Positions 34,100-45,042 of a stretch of 64,000 bases of DNA are shown in pieces. This DNA is from Sequoia sempervirens (taxonomy: Eukaryota; Streptophyta; Pinopsida; Cupressales; Cupressaceae): positions 566,521,742 to 566,585,741 of the forward strand of contig VDFB02193867.1 of NCBI GenBank assembly GCA_007258455.2, written 5' to 3'. The position numbers and the translations under genes were made by a program. Every line of letters begins with the position of its first letter. The first letter of the stretch is position 1. The notes under the pieces were generated by a model. The model ran no database searches. It worked only from the letters and a program-made list of their open reading frames with translations, and was not told the DNA's origin.

Positions 34100-34753
34100 G
34101 GAACCTAGTGGAAAAGAGCCTGATATGTTTTGGTATGATGGGATACCTTTGTTTGCTGAAAAAAGTGAAGAAGATATGTCTTTTATAACACAATATTTTG
34201 GATAACTACAAGATGCTCAACAACATGATCAGTTGTTGGTTCATGAAATCAATATGAGACTGAAGCTTTGGCTCATGAAGTAGTATCATTTTGGGATGAT
34301 CTAAAGTATATTTTGACTCATGAGGTAGCCTCTTTTTTCCCAACTTTGGATATTGAACCAACATCCTTTGAGGCAGAAGATAAAAAACAACATGATTTTC
34401 AACAACCAGAAACCATCATGGAAAGTTTTGAATTCACTCTTTCTAGAGGATGCCCAATTAGGCATCTAGCCAACATGGAGGCCAATATGAATATTCTTAT
34501 CTTGCTAGCACCCACACATGAAGCTCTAGCTAAAGATGGCATTGATGATGCATTTGCAGCTAGAAAAGAGTATTTTCAACTCACATATCCTCTTTTGAAC
34601 AACACATATGATCTGTTTGATGAGGTAAGTGGACTTGTTTACCTCTTTCAAGAGTCAGTACTTCATCTTGTAGAACATTTTTCTATGTTTCATCTTTTCT
34701 TAGCTATCCTTAAGCAAGCAAGTCATTGCATATTGAGAAGAAAGGGAAACTAA
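34100..34753 (+). pseudogene. Decayed ORF of the split element, C-terminal part
   Basis: A 161-codon open stretch (34268-34753) begins MAHEVVSFWDDLKYILTHEV. It has an internal echo of the FWDDL motif also seen at 33816 (MFWDDLEVF) and a W-Y-D variant near 34130. The repeated (M/S)FWDDL suggests an internally repetitive protein. The C-terminal half is a mixed helix-like region (FAARKEYFQLTYPLLNNTYD). Function unknown. No match to reverse transcriptase, integrase or protease motifs. Confidence 0.45.
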
Positions 34754-36838
34754 TTCAATCATCCTGTAAGTGGTTTTGTTTAAGTAGTTTTGTCTTGTTG
34801 TTAGTGTAGGGTAGGTTTCTAGATGTAAGTTTTCAATTCCCTAAGTGATGTTCTACACAGTTAAGTATGTTTAATCTTAGGTTTTTGTAGTTGGAATAAG
34901 TTTTCAAGGTGTTTTGCACTGATCTAGTGAGTTATAGTAATGTAAAGGACTATTTTCAAGTTGTGTCAATTTTTAGGTGACTCAGTGCCCAATGGATAAG
35001 CCTAGGCAATTGGTCATGATGTTTATTAGGAAAACATATAGTAGATGTCACCAAAAAATGTTACCTATTTTTACTCCTAGCTCAAATAGGTAGAGCTAAT
35101 TATGTTTTTACAAAGTGAAAACAAAAGGTACATCCATTCCCTGCTATGTCATATTCATTTGAAAAATGATTATCAAAACATTGCATTCCATTATACATAT
35201 GAATACAATAGAGAGGAAAAAGTGTTTGCATAAAAACTGTATTTTATTGATAATTTCAAGTATATAATATCCCACACAAGCTATGGGATTAACTCCAATA
35301 CAATACAAAAAGTAGACTATACATTTGATGGAAAGAAGAGCATATAAAAAGAAAAAGCATCCATCATTTCTTGGGTGGTGAGGATCGACGTTGATTTGTT
35401 GCATCTTCAAACAGCTCTTGAGTCCTCTAGAAGGTTGCTCCATTTCTCCTGAATGCTTGCAAGAGTTGAGGAAAGTTGGTATTAGAGCTCCAGATACTTT
35501 TCTCATCATAAGCTATTCAATTTCAACAAAAATATAGTGTACTATCATATGAAATTGAAGCAATATTGTAGCATCTCAAATATCAAAAGAACCAGAGGGT
35601 ATCATCAAATCATAAAACATAATATATGTTGAGTTTCATTGTTTTAATCTAACATGTTTGCTTCTTGTGTAGGAATAGAGGAATATTTGTTGATATTTTT
35701 TTTTTATTTGGCTAGAACATGTGGGGTAAAATGGGTTCCCATAAGGGTTGAGCCTAGCATGACTATAGTTTCCAATATTAGATACTTATCATTCATAATA
35801 GTGAATTGATGAATTCACTGTTACAAACAATCAATATCTATTCAATACAACTACAGTGAGTAAAAAACTAGTGATCATGAAGCAATAAAAGAACCATGGT
35901 CAAGACAATGAATGACAAGATCAAAGCCATAAAGTTCCAGCACTCATATAAACATAATGAGTTGTTACAAGATTTTATTACAATCATAGTCCATAGTGAT
36001 TTCTTTGTACACTCAGTAGACCACTGTCCAAAACAAACAAAGACCTAGGGTCAATGAGAAAAGTCTAATCCACCTGAAGGGTACAACATCATAGAGATAT
36101 GGGACATTAAGACAAGGAAGGGCTTAACCATTCACATCAAGTTAATATTAACAGTGCCAAGAATAGGAGAAAAGGTACTTGGTAGAGATGTTGAGAAATG
36201 GTAGAAAGCCTATCACAAGATACTTGTTTGAGGTGATAAAGTATAGGACAGTACAACCAGGGTAGTAGGTACTTCTTGATGCATTCCATCATGAAGATGA
36301 TAGATATGATGAATGCCTTTCATAAAGTTAAGAAAGAAAAACACCTTTTTTTTAAGATCAAGAGCAGTACCACATATAGTCTTTGTATGGCAAGGGGAGA
36401 ATGGCAGTCAAAATTGTCAAGAAGACATTCCATCTAAACAATAATGTCAAAGATAGTTTTCAAGATGACCTGGACTCCATGAAAGGCCAAGGCCTATCAT
36501 GCATATGAAATTGAACTTGAAGGTTTGAAAGCATAGGTGACAGTCCTTTATAAATATAAAAAACACAAGGACAATGCAATGGCAGCACATTGAAAATCAA
36601 TCTCAAAGTATGAAGGTATGGGAAGAAATACATGTTTATCATGGACTCAGAAGCTTGCATAGGGATTACCTTACTTCTACCTCACTTTCATTACATGGTC
36701 ACATTTGTCACATGACAGAGGGAACTACATATGCCCAATCACCAAGCAGAATATTGAAATGTAAAAAACTTTCAAGTGAGTTTTGTGTTGTCCCTATTAT
36801 TCTTTATTCAAGGATTGGTTCTTGCATTTTGAAGCACA
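34754..36838. other. Non-coding interior of the split element
   Basis: About 2.1 kb without a supportable gene, leading up to the gypsy insertion site. A minus-strand frame of 121 codons (35144-35509) has no domain and is not called. Confidence 0.4.
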
Positions 36839-38154
36839 TGGTCGCGCCCACAAAATGATATGAAAATCATAGTAAAACCTTTCCTAGGAATTGGACATTC
36901 CAGCAGGTGACTAATATCTCTTTATGGACATTCATTTACTTGTCAAACCAGGGAACATATACTTTAAATGGCGCAGCACAATATATGCACTAAGAACTAG
37001 TTTTGGTCACAACTTAATAGAAATAAATACTTGGAAGGAATTCTATCTACGCTATAGGAAGGTAATGCAAAGTTCTATTAACTCAACCATGATTTGACTA
37101 AAACAGAAACCATAATGGCTACGACTGAAACACAAACCATGAACTGGCCTTGTGCTGCAGGAATAGGCACAGGGATGGATTCCCGATGCTGCAAGAGCAA
37201 TACAAGACTGAGTTTGTATGGAAACTTCAAAGATGAAAGCTAACTGATGATCAACAGAAAAGAAAAGCTAACTAACTAACTACAGATACTTACTAAGTGG
37301 GCCCCTTTAGCAAATATCTACTGATTATGCAAGTGTTGAACTCAGAACTTCATCAAACTTTATTCAGGAAAATACAATGGTATACATTGCTTTGTTGATA
37401 TGGAAACTAACAACAAACTCTGTTTCTTGCCATACAAATTTTGCTTTTCATTATTAACATACTGACTCTTACATGATATCTACTATCTCTCTATCACTAT
37501 GCTTCTATCTTACTTCTAACTATCATCTCCTCTTTTCACTCGCGCAGGAGGAATACCTTATTTAAAAATCAGGAGAACAACTAACCCTAACAAAGAAAGA
37601 CGTGGAAATAAAGTGTATCCCAGAATCAAGGAACAAACTTCATAAATGAATTTATCCGTTCAACCCAATCTAGAGAGAATCTAGTGCTCCACTCTTTCCA
37701 GATTGACTGTCATTAACAATCCTTCCCAACAGTTTTGGTCAAAGAGTCTTTGCCAGAGCTTCCTCGAAGTCGTGCAGGAAATGGAATTTACTGCAAGGTC
37801 GAGATCGGCTGCACTTGACTTGATCATACTTTCTTCAACAACCTGCGAAACACAAGGTAACAGATGTGAAAGAAAAGGCGCATGGCACAAACACAATATC
37901 CATTCATTAATCACATATTTAAATTTATTTCATCATTCAAAAACTATATGCGATATACCAGCCATTTAGGAAGTCAACGGGGTAATAAATGTAGTCAAGT
38001 CAACACAATAGGCTACAGGAATATGAAAATATTTTGCTATAGGATATCCCAATAAAAGGTTTCAAAAGAGTTTAAACAACCACGAATAACAAAAGTAAAG
38101 GTATTTAAAAGTTTATCATAATATCCAAACTATAAGAACATTTTGGGCTCATCA
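36839..38154 (-). repeat. 3' LTR of the gypsy element (left copy)
   Basis: 1316 bp. In plus orientation it begins TGGTCGCGCCCAC and ends GGGCTCATCA. The direct repeat is at 47002-48320. Confidence 0.96.
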
Positions 38155-38170
38155 TCTCTGCCCCCTACTT
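38155..38170 (-). other. Polypurine tract of the gypsy element
   Basis: The minus strand reads AAGTAGGGGGCAGAGA directly before the LTR start TGATGAGCCC. Confidence 0.85.
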
Positions 38171-40676
38171 AGCCCAATGATGGTCCTCCAGCATTAACTT
38201 TCGTGGTAGTTTCTCTGAAATTAGTGGTTGCGGCATGACTCTGAAATGGAGTTCCAAACCTATAATAAAATCCTCTGAAAGTCTGCCACCTCTCATACCT
38301 AAGAGCTTCTGAATCATCATTAAGATTTGTAGCCTGGTAAGGATAAAGGGGCCACATTAGCATAGGAGGTCTGAATGTCAATGGCAACCATAGTTCAAAT
38401 CTCTTTTGAATTCCCAACTGTATATATCTGCTTGATCATTTAAGAGTTGCTGTAAAATTTAGGGGACTGTGAGGTTCGGACCTTCTTAGCCCAACAGTTA
38501 ATCTTTCCCACCTTTTCTCACTTCTGGTGTATGATAGTCTCCAAAATGAATATGGTTGTTCCTGAAATTCATCATATACCTATTTCCTGAGATCAAATAT
38601 TTTCTCTCTGGCTGTATTATTATGAATGCCATATGTCAGAGTAAACCAAGTTTTTAGCATTGCATGGGGGTTTGAACTTTGAGAGCATAATGGAACAGGC
38701 TCATTCCTTTCGACTTCCTCATATGTTTCCCATTGCCTACCATAATTTGCTTCATTTGCTTCCCATGACATAAATGATCTCAAATGGATATCACCAATAT
38801 ACAGAAGAGGATTCCATTCTGTTTCAAATGGAATTAAAAAGCAATGTAAATAAAATTCACACAGCGAATTTCTTAACCAATTAGGGGCTGCCTGGTATGC
38901 TTCGTAAAATTCTTTAGCAGTGTGAAGTATAGGATCTTGATTTCTAGACATTCTCAGTTGGAACCATAAGAATTGTTCTTTAAGGCACAGAGCATAAACT
39001 CTGGGTGGTGGTCTGTATTCCATAATCTGACCAATTACTTTTAACATTTCATCCATTTTTGCTTTTAACTCAGAAATTTTTGGTTTCTGACTTTCAATTT
39101 CCTTTTTCAGTTTCTTCCTTTCTACCTCCCATAGTCTTCATTGCATGTCAGTCTGGGCTAGGTGCTGGAAAGTCATGATTTGCAATGTAACTAGTTCCCA
39201 GTTAGCTTTGACATATTCCAGAAACTCAATCAAAAACATCTTCTTATAAACAACAATGGCTTTACAAGTTGCAGGGGGAAATGTAGCTTCACTAGCCAAA
39301 TCCAATTGTTCAGTCTGTTCCTACTCTTACTGCAGGATGAATTCTTGTTGCTGCAGTGGAGAAGACTGTGCTTCCTTTGAAAACTACATAGTAGTGGTAG
39401 TGAAGTCATCAAGACTTGGTAACCCTTTTTCATTATGCCCCATTTCTTTTGTCTCAACTTGTTCCTCTTCAGGAATGAATGAACTCTGTGCAGCATTCTT
39501 AGACACATTCTAAGAAACATAAAATTCAGACTCTACGAACTCTTCTATAATTATAATAACCTCTGGTTGAGGTGAAGCAGGGGAGGTCTTACATTGTTTC
39601 CTTGTGGAAACTCTTCTTGGCACTGGTGCAGCTGAAGGAGGTGTTCTGGTAGCCTTCCTCTTTCTGGTCTACCTAGAGGGTTCTGCCCTACCAGAGGATG
39701 ATGGTGAACTGATAATAGCAATAGTTGTTGTTGTAGGAGAGACGGCTGTAGGGGAAGGTGATATAGGAGAAGAGAATTGCCTTTTTTGAGAATGAGGGTC
39801 AAACTCTAGGGTTTGTTCTGCCACAAATGACTCTCCTGCCTTTGTTTCTCCCCTGTCTCTCCTAGTGGTAGACCTAGTTTGTACCCGAGTAGAGGATTTC
39901 GGTGGGGGAGCTGTAGGACCAGGTGTTATAGGAATAGATGACCCTTTCCCTATTCTTCTACTGGTAGATGCAATTCCTTCTTTCTTTTTCTGAGACTATG
40001 GGGTAAGTACCCTAGGGGGTTGTGGAATTTGCAAGTTCTTTTGGGCAACGAATTGTTTCTAGGAAAGAGCTGAGACATTTCTCAAAGAGTGTTCAATTAA
40101 TAATTTGATAAGGCCATAGTGAGGAATAGAATTATCTTTCCCTTGTTGGGTTCCATGGGAACTTTGTTCCAAAAATTTTAACAGGAAATTCAAAACATTT
40201 ACAACTAACCCATGCCTCATATGACTTAATAATTTGAAATGATAAGAATGTAGGTAGGAGAAAAGGCCTTCACAGGTTAAATATCTGATTATGTAAGCAA
40301 CGTATTATGAATAAGGAGGAGGCAATGATACACGCTTGCATCCTTGCTTGGAGACTTCCAAAGGTCCATCAGTAGGTATTGAAAATTCAGCCCTTGCAGA
40401 GGCATCATCTAAAGAAAAATTTTCTCCAATGGCTGGAAGCCTGGTTACTTCAGCAATTCTATTTTCAGTTACAACAACCGTTAGACCCCATACAGTAGCC
40501 TCCCATTCAGAAAGGGTTCTCAAAAATTCTCCAGCAACCTCCTCATCAAAAGCATTTAAACTCAAGAAGTAGTTTAACTATCCACAGAGGCTAAATGCCT
40601 AGACTATTTGAGGATTTTGCAATAATAATTCATGAGCTATAGGCTCATTTTGCACCAGCTAACCACCCATGTTCAT
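38169..40676 (-). pseudogene. Third ORF downstream of pol (unknown protein, decayed)
   Basis: One minus-strand frame can be followed from about 40676 to 38169, interrupted by stops but with segments of 86 codons (40565-40305), 158 codons (39056-38580) and 82 codons (38417-38169) in phase. The order is: an N-terminal region (FDEEVAGEFLRTLSEWEATV, then NRIAEVTRLPAIGENF), then a basic and Ser/Pro/Thr-rich middle (TRSTTRRDRGETK near 39850), then a helical stretch with Lys/Glu repeats (39060-39120), then a Trp/Tyr-rich C-terminal region. It lies where Athila/Tat-type elements carry envelope-like or other extra ORFs. I see no clear signal peptide or transmembrane pair, so an envelope role is not supported. 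Function unknown. Confidence 0.6.
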
Positions 40677-41410
40677 AGTTTTTCCCCTAGCTGAACTCAA
40701 CTCCCTACTGAAAATTCAAAAAAAATTCTCTCTGTTTCCCTTTCTGTTTTAGTTTTTTTCTTCTGTCATGACGTCACATTTCTCTCTTTTCCAAAAATGA
40801 ACTTGTTAAACAAGAAATTTTGATTGTAATTACAAGAAAACATGCAATGAAAAGGACATGCAATCATATTTGGAAAGTACTAGAAAAATAATAAAGAAAG
40901 GTTATCTGTGCAGTTGTGGCAGTGGCATTACCCGACCCCCTACTTAGAGTATGACATGTGTCCTTACATGTACTAAAGAATAGGCGAAGATCGGGTAATA
41001 ATGACTGGTACAGTCATAGCAGTAAATGAATAGAATAAAATAAATCAAATATGCGATAACAAAAGATATGGCGTACCTTTGATAATTACGTGTACATGTG
41101 AAGAAAGATGACGACGTCTTCATGATTTAACAGTTGGGAATGATATCATAATTAGGGGTGATGCAGATGGATGAGGTGGATGGGTGACATGGGCGGACAA
41201 GATGAATGGATGGATGGGATGGATGGATGGAAGATAAAGAAGTGAGATGTGGCGACAAGTGAGAATGGAGAAAAAAGGGTTTCCTTAAAAAGAAAACCTT
41301 TATTATGAGCATGCTTTTCAAAATTATGGTGAAGTTGCAGGAGAAAGGCTAAAGCCTTCGACTGCAGGAAGAGTAGCGGGAGGATCCTAAACGAATTGCT
41401 GCATGAATTC
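40677..41410 (-). other. Spacer between integrase and third ORF, with a GGAT microsatellite
   Basis: Non-coding gap between pol and the third ORF. It includes an imperfect (GGAT)n/(GATG)n run at about 41166-41230. A second purine-tract-like CCCCCTACTT (near 40936-40945) copies the sequence at 38162-38170, which may be a duplicated internal polypurine tract. Confidence 0.5.
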
Positions 41411-42400
41411 ATCTTTTGAGACTAGTTTATGGTACAACCAGAGTCGGTGGCCATTAACTAGCAATTTGAAATAGACTAGATCAATTGTTGCTAGCTGTAT
41501 AGCTCCATTGTCGAACACATTCTCAACTTCATAGGGACCAAGCCAGTGTGTTGTGAGCTTACCTTAGTTTTCTTGATATCTAGAATCATATAACAGGGCC
41601 CAATCACCAGCAGAAAATTGCTTGGTTTTGATGTGTTGATCATGCCATTTCTTCATTTGCTGTTGGACTGCTTTTGTATGCTGTATGACAGTTTTTCTCA
41701 TTTCATCCAAAGCATTTAGCTGCAAGAGACATTCCTTCTGTGCTTCAGATATTTCTATATTAAGTTCAAGAGCTGTCCTCAAAGTTTTGTGCTCAAATTC
41801 TATGGGCAACATGGCTGTTTTCCCATAAAGCAGCTCAAAAGGTGTAAATCCAGTTGTTGTCTTCCATGTAGTTTTGTAGGCCTAGACTACTTCAGGAAGT
41901 CTACTACTCCAATCTTTTCTATGGAGCTACACTGTCTTTGTTAGGATCACCTCAATTTCCCTGTTTGTAACCTCCGCCTAACCATTGGCTTGAGGGTGAT
42001 AGGGGATGGACTTCCTATGTTTGATTTTATAGTCATTCATTAGTGCAGTGATCAAATTAGACGTGAACTAAGCTCTCTAATCAGTTACAAGCTCTCTGGA
42101 AACTCCAAATCTAGTGAAAATTTGTTCATACATAAATTCAGCAACCTTGTTAGCTTGAGCATGAGTCATAGCTTTTACCTCAACCCACTTTATTACATAA
42201 TCTGTGCAAACTAGAATGTATGACTTGCCATTTGATGGTGGATCAATTGGTCCCACAAAATCCATTCCCCACTTATCAAAAGGGGTGACTATTACCTGTG
42301 GATATAGTGGAATTTCATCTTACTTGGTTGGTCTTCCCATACGTTGGCATCTGTCACATTTCCTTATATAGGCTACATCATCCTTATGTAACGTTGGCTA
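41410..42400 (-). pseudogene. Integrase of the gypsy element
   Basis: Catalytic core on the minus strand: first Asp in MDFVGPIDPPSNGKSYILV (42265 downward), second Asp just after a stop that follows RFGVSRELVTD (about 42077), and Glu in an EVTNREIEVIL-like segment (about 41960). The end of the core and the C-terminal domain lie at 41812-41564 (LPIEFEHKTLRTALELN; later HDQHIKTKQFSAGDWALLYDSR). The His/Cys zinc region (HACHDEPCGRHFAAKRTS, about 42480-42420) lies just upstream and joins the RNase H piece. It inserts element DNA into the genome. Interrupted by several TAG/TGA/TAA stops but essentially in one frame. Confidence 0.9.
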
Positions 42401-43204
42401 GTAGTACCTTGTTGTAAGAACCTTCATTGATGTTCTCTTTGCTGCAAAATGTCTCCCACATGGTTCATCATGGCAAGCATGCAAGATATCATAAGTTTCA
42501 TCTTCTCTTACACATCTTCGCATCACTTGATCAGGTCTAATATAAAATAGACAATTTGCAATCCATGAAAAGTTAAAACTCTTCTCTATTAATAATTTAT
42601 TTTCTTTTGGAGAAAAGTGAGCTGGTATTCTGCTTGCTGCTAGATAATTGGCAATGTCTGCATACCATGGAGTATGTGCAACAATAGAAAACAAGTGTTC
42701 ATCTGGGAACCTATCATCAATGATGTCGTGTTCAACAGGTGCAACTATTTGAAGTCTTGATAAAAAGTCAGCCACAACATTAGCTCTTCCTGGTTTATCA
42801 ATGATTATAATGTCAAATTCTTTTAACAATAGGAGCCATCTTGCCAATCTACCAGAGATGGCCGGTTTGTTCATCAGATACCTGATTGATGCATGGTTAG
42901 TGTGGACGAATATCTGATAACCTGTGACATAATGCCTAAATTTATTCAAAGCATACACTACTGCGAGCAATTCCTTTTCTGTAACAGTATAGTTTAGCTC
43001 AGGACCTTGAAGGTTCTTGCTGATGAAATAAATAGCATGCTCAATTGAATTTTCTTTTTGACTTAAGACTACCCCTATACCAAAATCAGAGGCATCAGTA
43101 TGTATGTGAAAAGGCACCCCTATACCAAAATTAGAGGCATCAGCATGTATGTGAAAAGGAAAATTCCATTTTGGACCTTGAAGAACAGGGGCTTTAGTAA
43201 GCAA
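42398..43204 (-). pseudogene. RNase H and integrase N-terminal region of the gypsy element
   Basis: 268 open codons. RNase H carries TDASDFGIGVVLSQ, then TVTEKELLAVVYALNKFRHY and HTNHASIRYLMNK, ending with NVVADFLSRL. These are the conserved motifs of Ty3/gypsy RNase H, which degrades the RNA template. The first catalytic strand is duplicated: a 45-bp tandem repeat (43071-43115, 43116-43160) adds an extra 15-residue copy with ADASNFGIGV before the normal one. It ends with the integrase HHCC region. Separated from reverse transcriptase by a frame change between 43384 and 43204. Confidence 0.92.
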
Positions 43205-44151
43205 GCCTTTTAGTTGTAAGAAGGATTTTTCACAGGCCTCTGTCCATTCAAATTGAGAATCCTTAGTTAATAAGGCATAAAGTGGACTGGCAATTTTACT
43301 GAAATCTTTTATAAACCTTCTATAATACCTTGCATGGCCAAGGAAGCTTCTGACATCCTTTTATTTTGTAGGAGTTTGTAAATTCAGAATAACCTCAATT
43401 TTAGCAAGGTCAACCTAAATTCCATTCTGGAAATATGATGGCCTAGAACAATACCTTCTTCTATCATTAGAAAACATTTTTCACTGTTTAGAGACAAATT
43501 TTGCTTTTTGTACCTTTTTAATACTTTTTCTAAATTCACCAGTGTTTCTTCAAATGTGACTCCATAGGTAGTGAAATCATCCATATAAATCTCCATATAG
43601 TCATGAGATATATCAGCAAAGATACTAATTACTGCTCTCTGAAATGTTGTTGGTGCATTGCATAGACCAAAAGGCAAGACTGAGTAAGCAAATTTTCCCC
43701 ATGGATAGGTAAAAGTAGTCTTATCTTGATCTTCAGGGGCAATTTTTATCTGATTGTACCCACTATAACCATCCAAAAAGGAAAAATATCTTTTGCCAGA
43801 CAGTGAGTCTAGTACTTGATCTACAAAGGGTAGTGGAAAGTGATTTTTTTTAGTGGCAATGTTCAACTCTCTGTAATCTACACACACTCTCCATTTTCAA
43901 CCTTTTTTAGGGACAATAACTAATGGAGAAACCCACTGACTGTCAGAGATTGGGTAAATAAAACCAGCATCAAACAACTTTTGAAGCTCATTTTTAACTA
44001 TTTCTCGAAGTGTTGGATTTACTCTTCTTTGAGGCTGCCTAACTAGTAAACAATCTTCTTTGATATAGATCCTATGAGTACAAATTTGATGATCTACTCC
44101 TTGCATGTCCCCATACTCCCATGCAAAAGCTTTATGCTGATCTTGTAGCAT
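43205..44151 (-). pseudogene. Reverse transcriptase of the gypsy element
   Basis: The frame from 44151 carries the N-terminal fingers (GVDHQICTHRIYI, then LFDAGFIYPISDSQWVSP) up to VPKKG followed by a stop at about 43900. It resumes at 43887 with MCVDYRELNIATKKNHFPLP, FLDGYSGYNQI and SVLPFGLCNAPTTFQR. The catalytic motif YMDDF is at 43587-43573. It runs out of frame after VLGHHISR (about 43400), and connection-domain pieces follow in another frame to 43205. The YMDD catalytic motif is intact although the gene is not. Confidence 0.94.
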
Positions 44152-44470
44152 TTTTAATAAGATAGCCTATTGGGATTGTGACAACTTGCTATTGATATTC
44201 AAACAGTGACCTAGAGACAATTCTATCTGCTTAGTGAGATTACTCATAGAATCTACAGGCGATGTTTATACCTCTTGTGGAAGCAAGTTGTGAAAAATTG
44301 CAGGAAGTTTAGGCAGCGAACTCTCATAATTTAGTTGTTGTAGGAAACATTGTAGATGGCTACTATTTGGATCAGATGAACTATCTGTATTAGAGTTAAA
44401 TTCCAAGATTTGAAAAAGCAAGACATCCTCATTCTGAAGTTGTGAGAATGGATCATTTTGAAGCATCATT
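44152..44470 (-). pseudogene. Spacer and linker between protease and reverse transcriptase
   Basis: A 67-codon open piece (44469-44266) is in the reverse transcriptase frame, acidic and Gln/Asn-rich, and continues with stops into the RT. It follows the protease in a different frame, so a frame change sits near 44470. Confidence 0.6.
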
Positions 44471-44978
44471 AATTAAACCAACGAATTGGCTTCTTTAGTT
44501 TCTTCCCCACATTTGGCCAAACAGGTTGGGACAAATCTGGTTGAGGTCTAACAGGCGGATACAAAGCCAATTTTTTTGTGGACTGTCCATCAGAAATGGT
44601 CATATCTCCAGAATGGCATCCTATAAAAGCATCAGCAGTGGCTAACCATGGTCTACCAAGGATAACTGGATACCCTCCTAAAGTTGCCTCAACTGATAAT
44701 ATTGTGAAATCAGCTGGATACTCCCAAGATTCAAGAGTGATAATTACATCTTCCACCATTCCATTAGGTTTAACTGTGGAGCTATCTGCAAGCTGCAGAA
44801 CTGTAGGTGTAAACCTAATGTTTAAAATATTCAAGGAGTCCATAGTATGCTTTGTCATGACATTAATGGCGGCACCTAAGTCAATCAAAACATTTTTTAC
44901 AATTTGGCCATTTATATGTATTTGCACTATAGGACTTCCAGGGTCTATATACTTTGGAATGACTACATTTCCCAACAT
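44469..44978 (-). pseudogene. Aspartic protease of the gypsy element
   Basis: 169 codons. It begins MLGNVVIPKYIDPGSPIVQI, with the active-site region VLIDLGAAINVM where the family usually has D-S/T-G-A, so the Asp and Gly remain but the middle residue is Leu. The hydrophobic GGYPVILGRPWLATADAFI stretch is the conserved second half of the fold. It would process the Gag-Pol polyprotein. The Leu substitution and surrounding stops suggest it is inactive. Confidence 0.88.
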
Positions 44979-45042
44979 TATATCAGCTAATTTTTCTAAG
45001 ACATGAATTTTTGGGGATCATTTTTCTTCCATCCAGGCTTCT

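Noticed and set aside
35473..35490. Primer-binding site (TTGGTATTAGAGCTCC) of another retroelement
   Set aside because: No LTR-like TG...CA sequence or repeated copy abuts it, so it is probably chance similarity.
44578..45006. 142-codon plus-strand frame
   Set aside because: Antisense shadow of the gypsy protease, whose motifs and order are recognisable on the minus strand.
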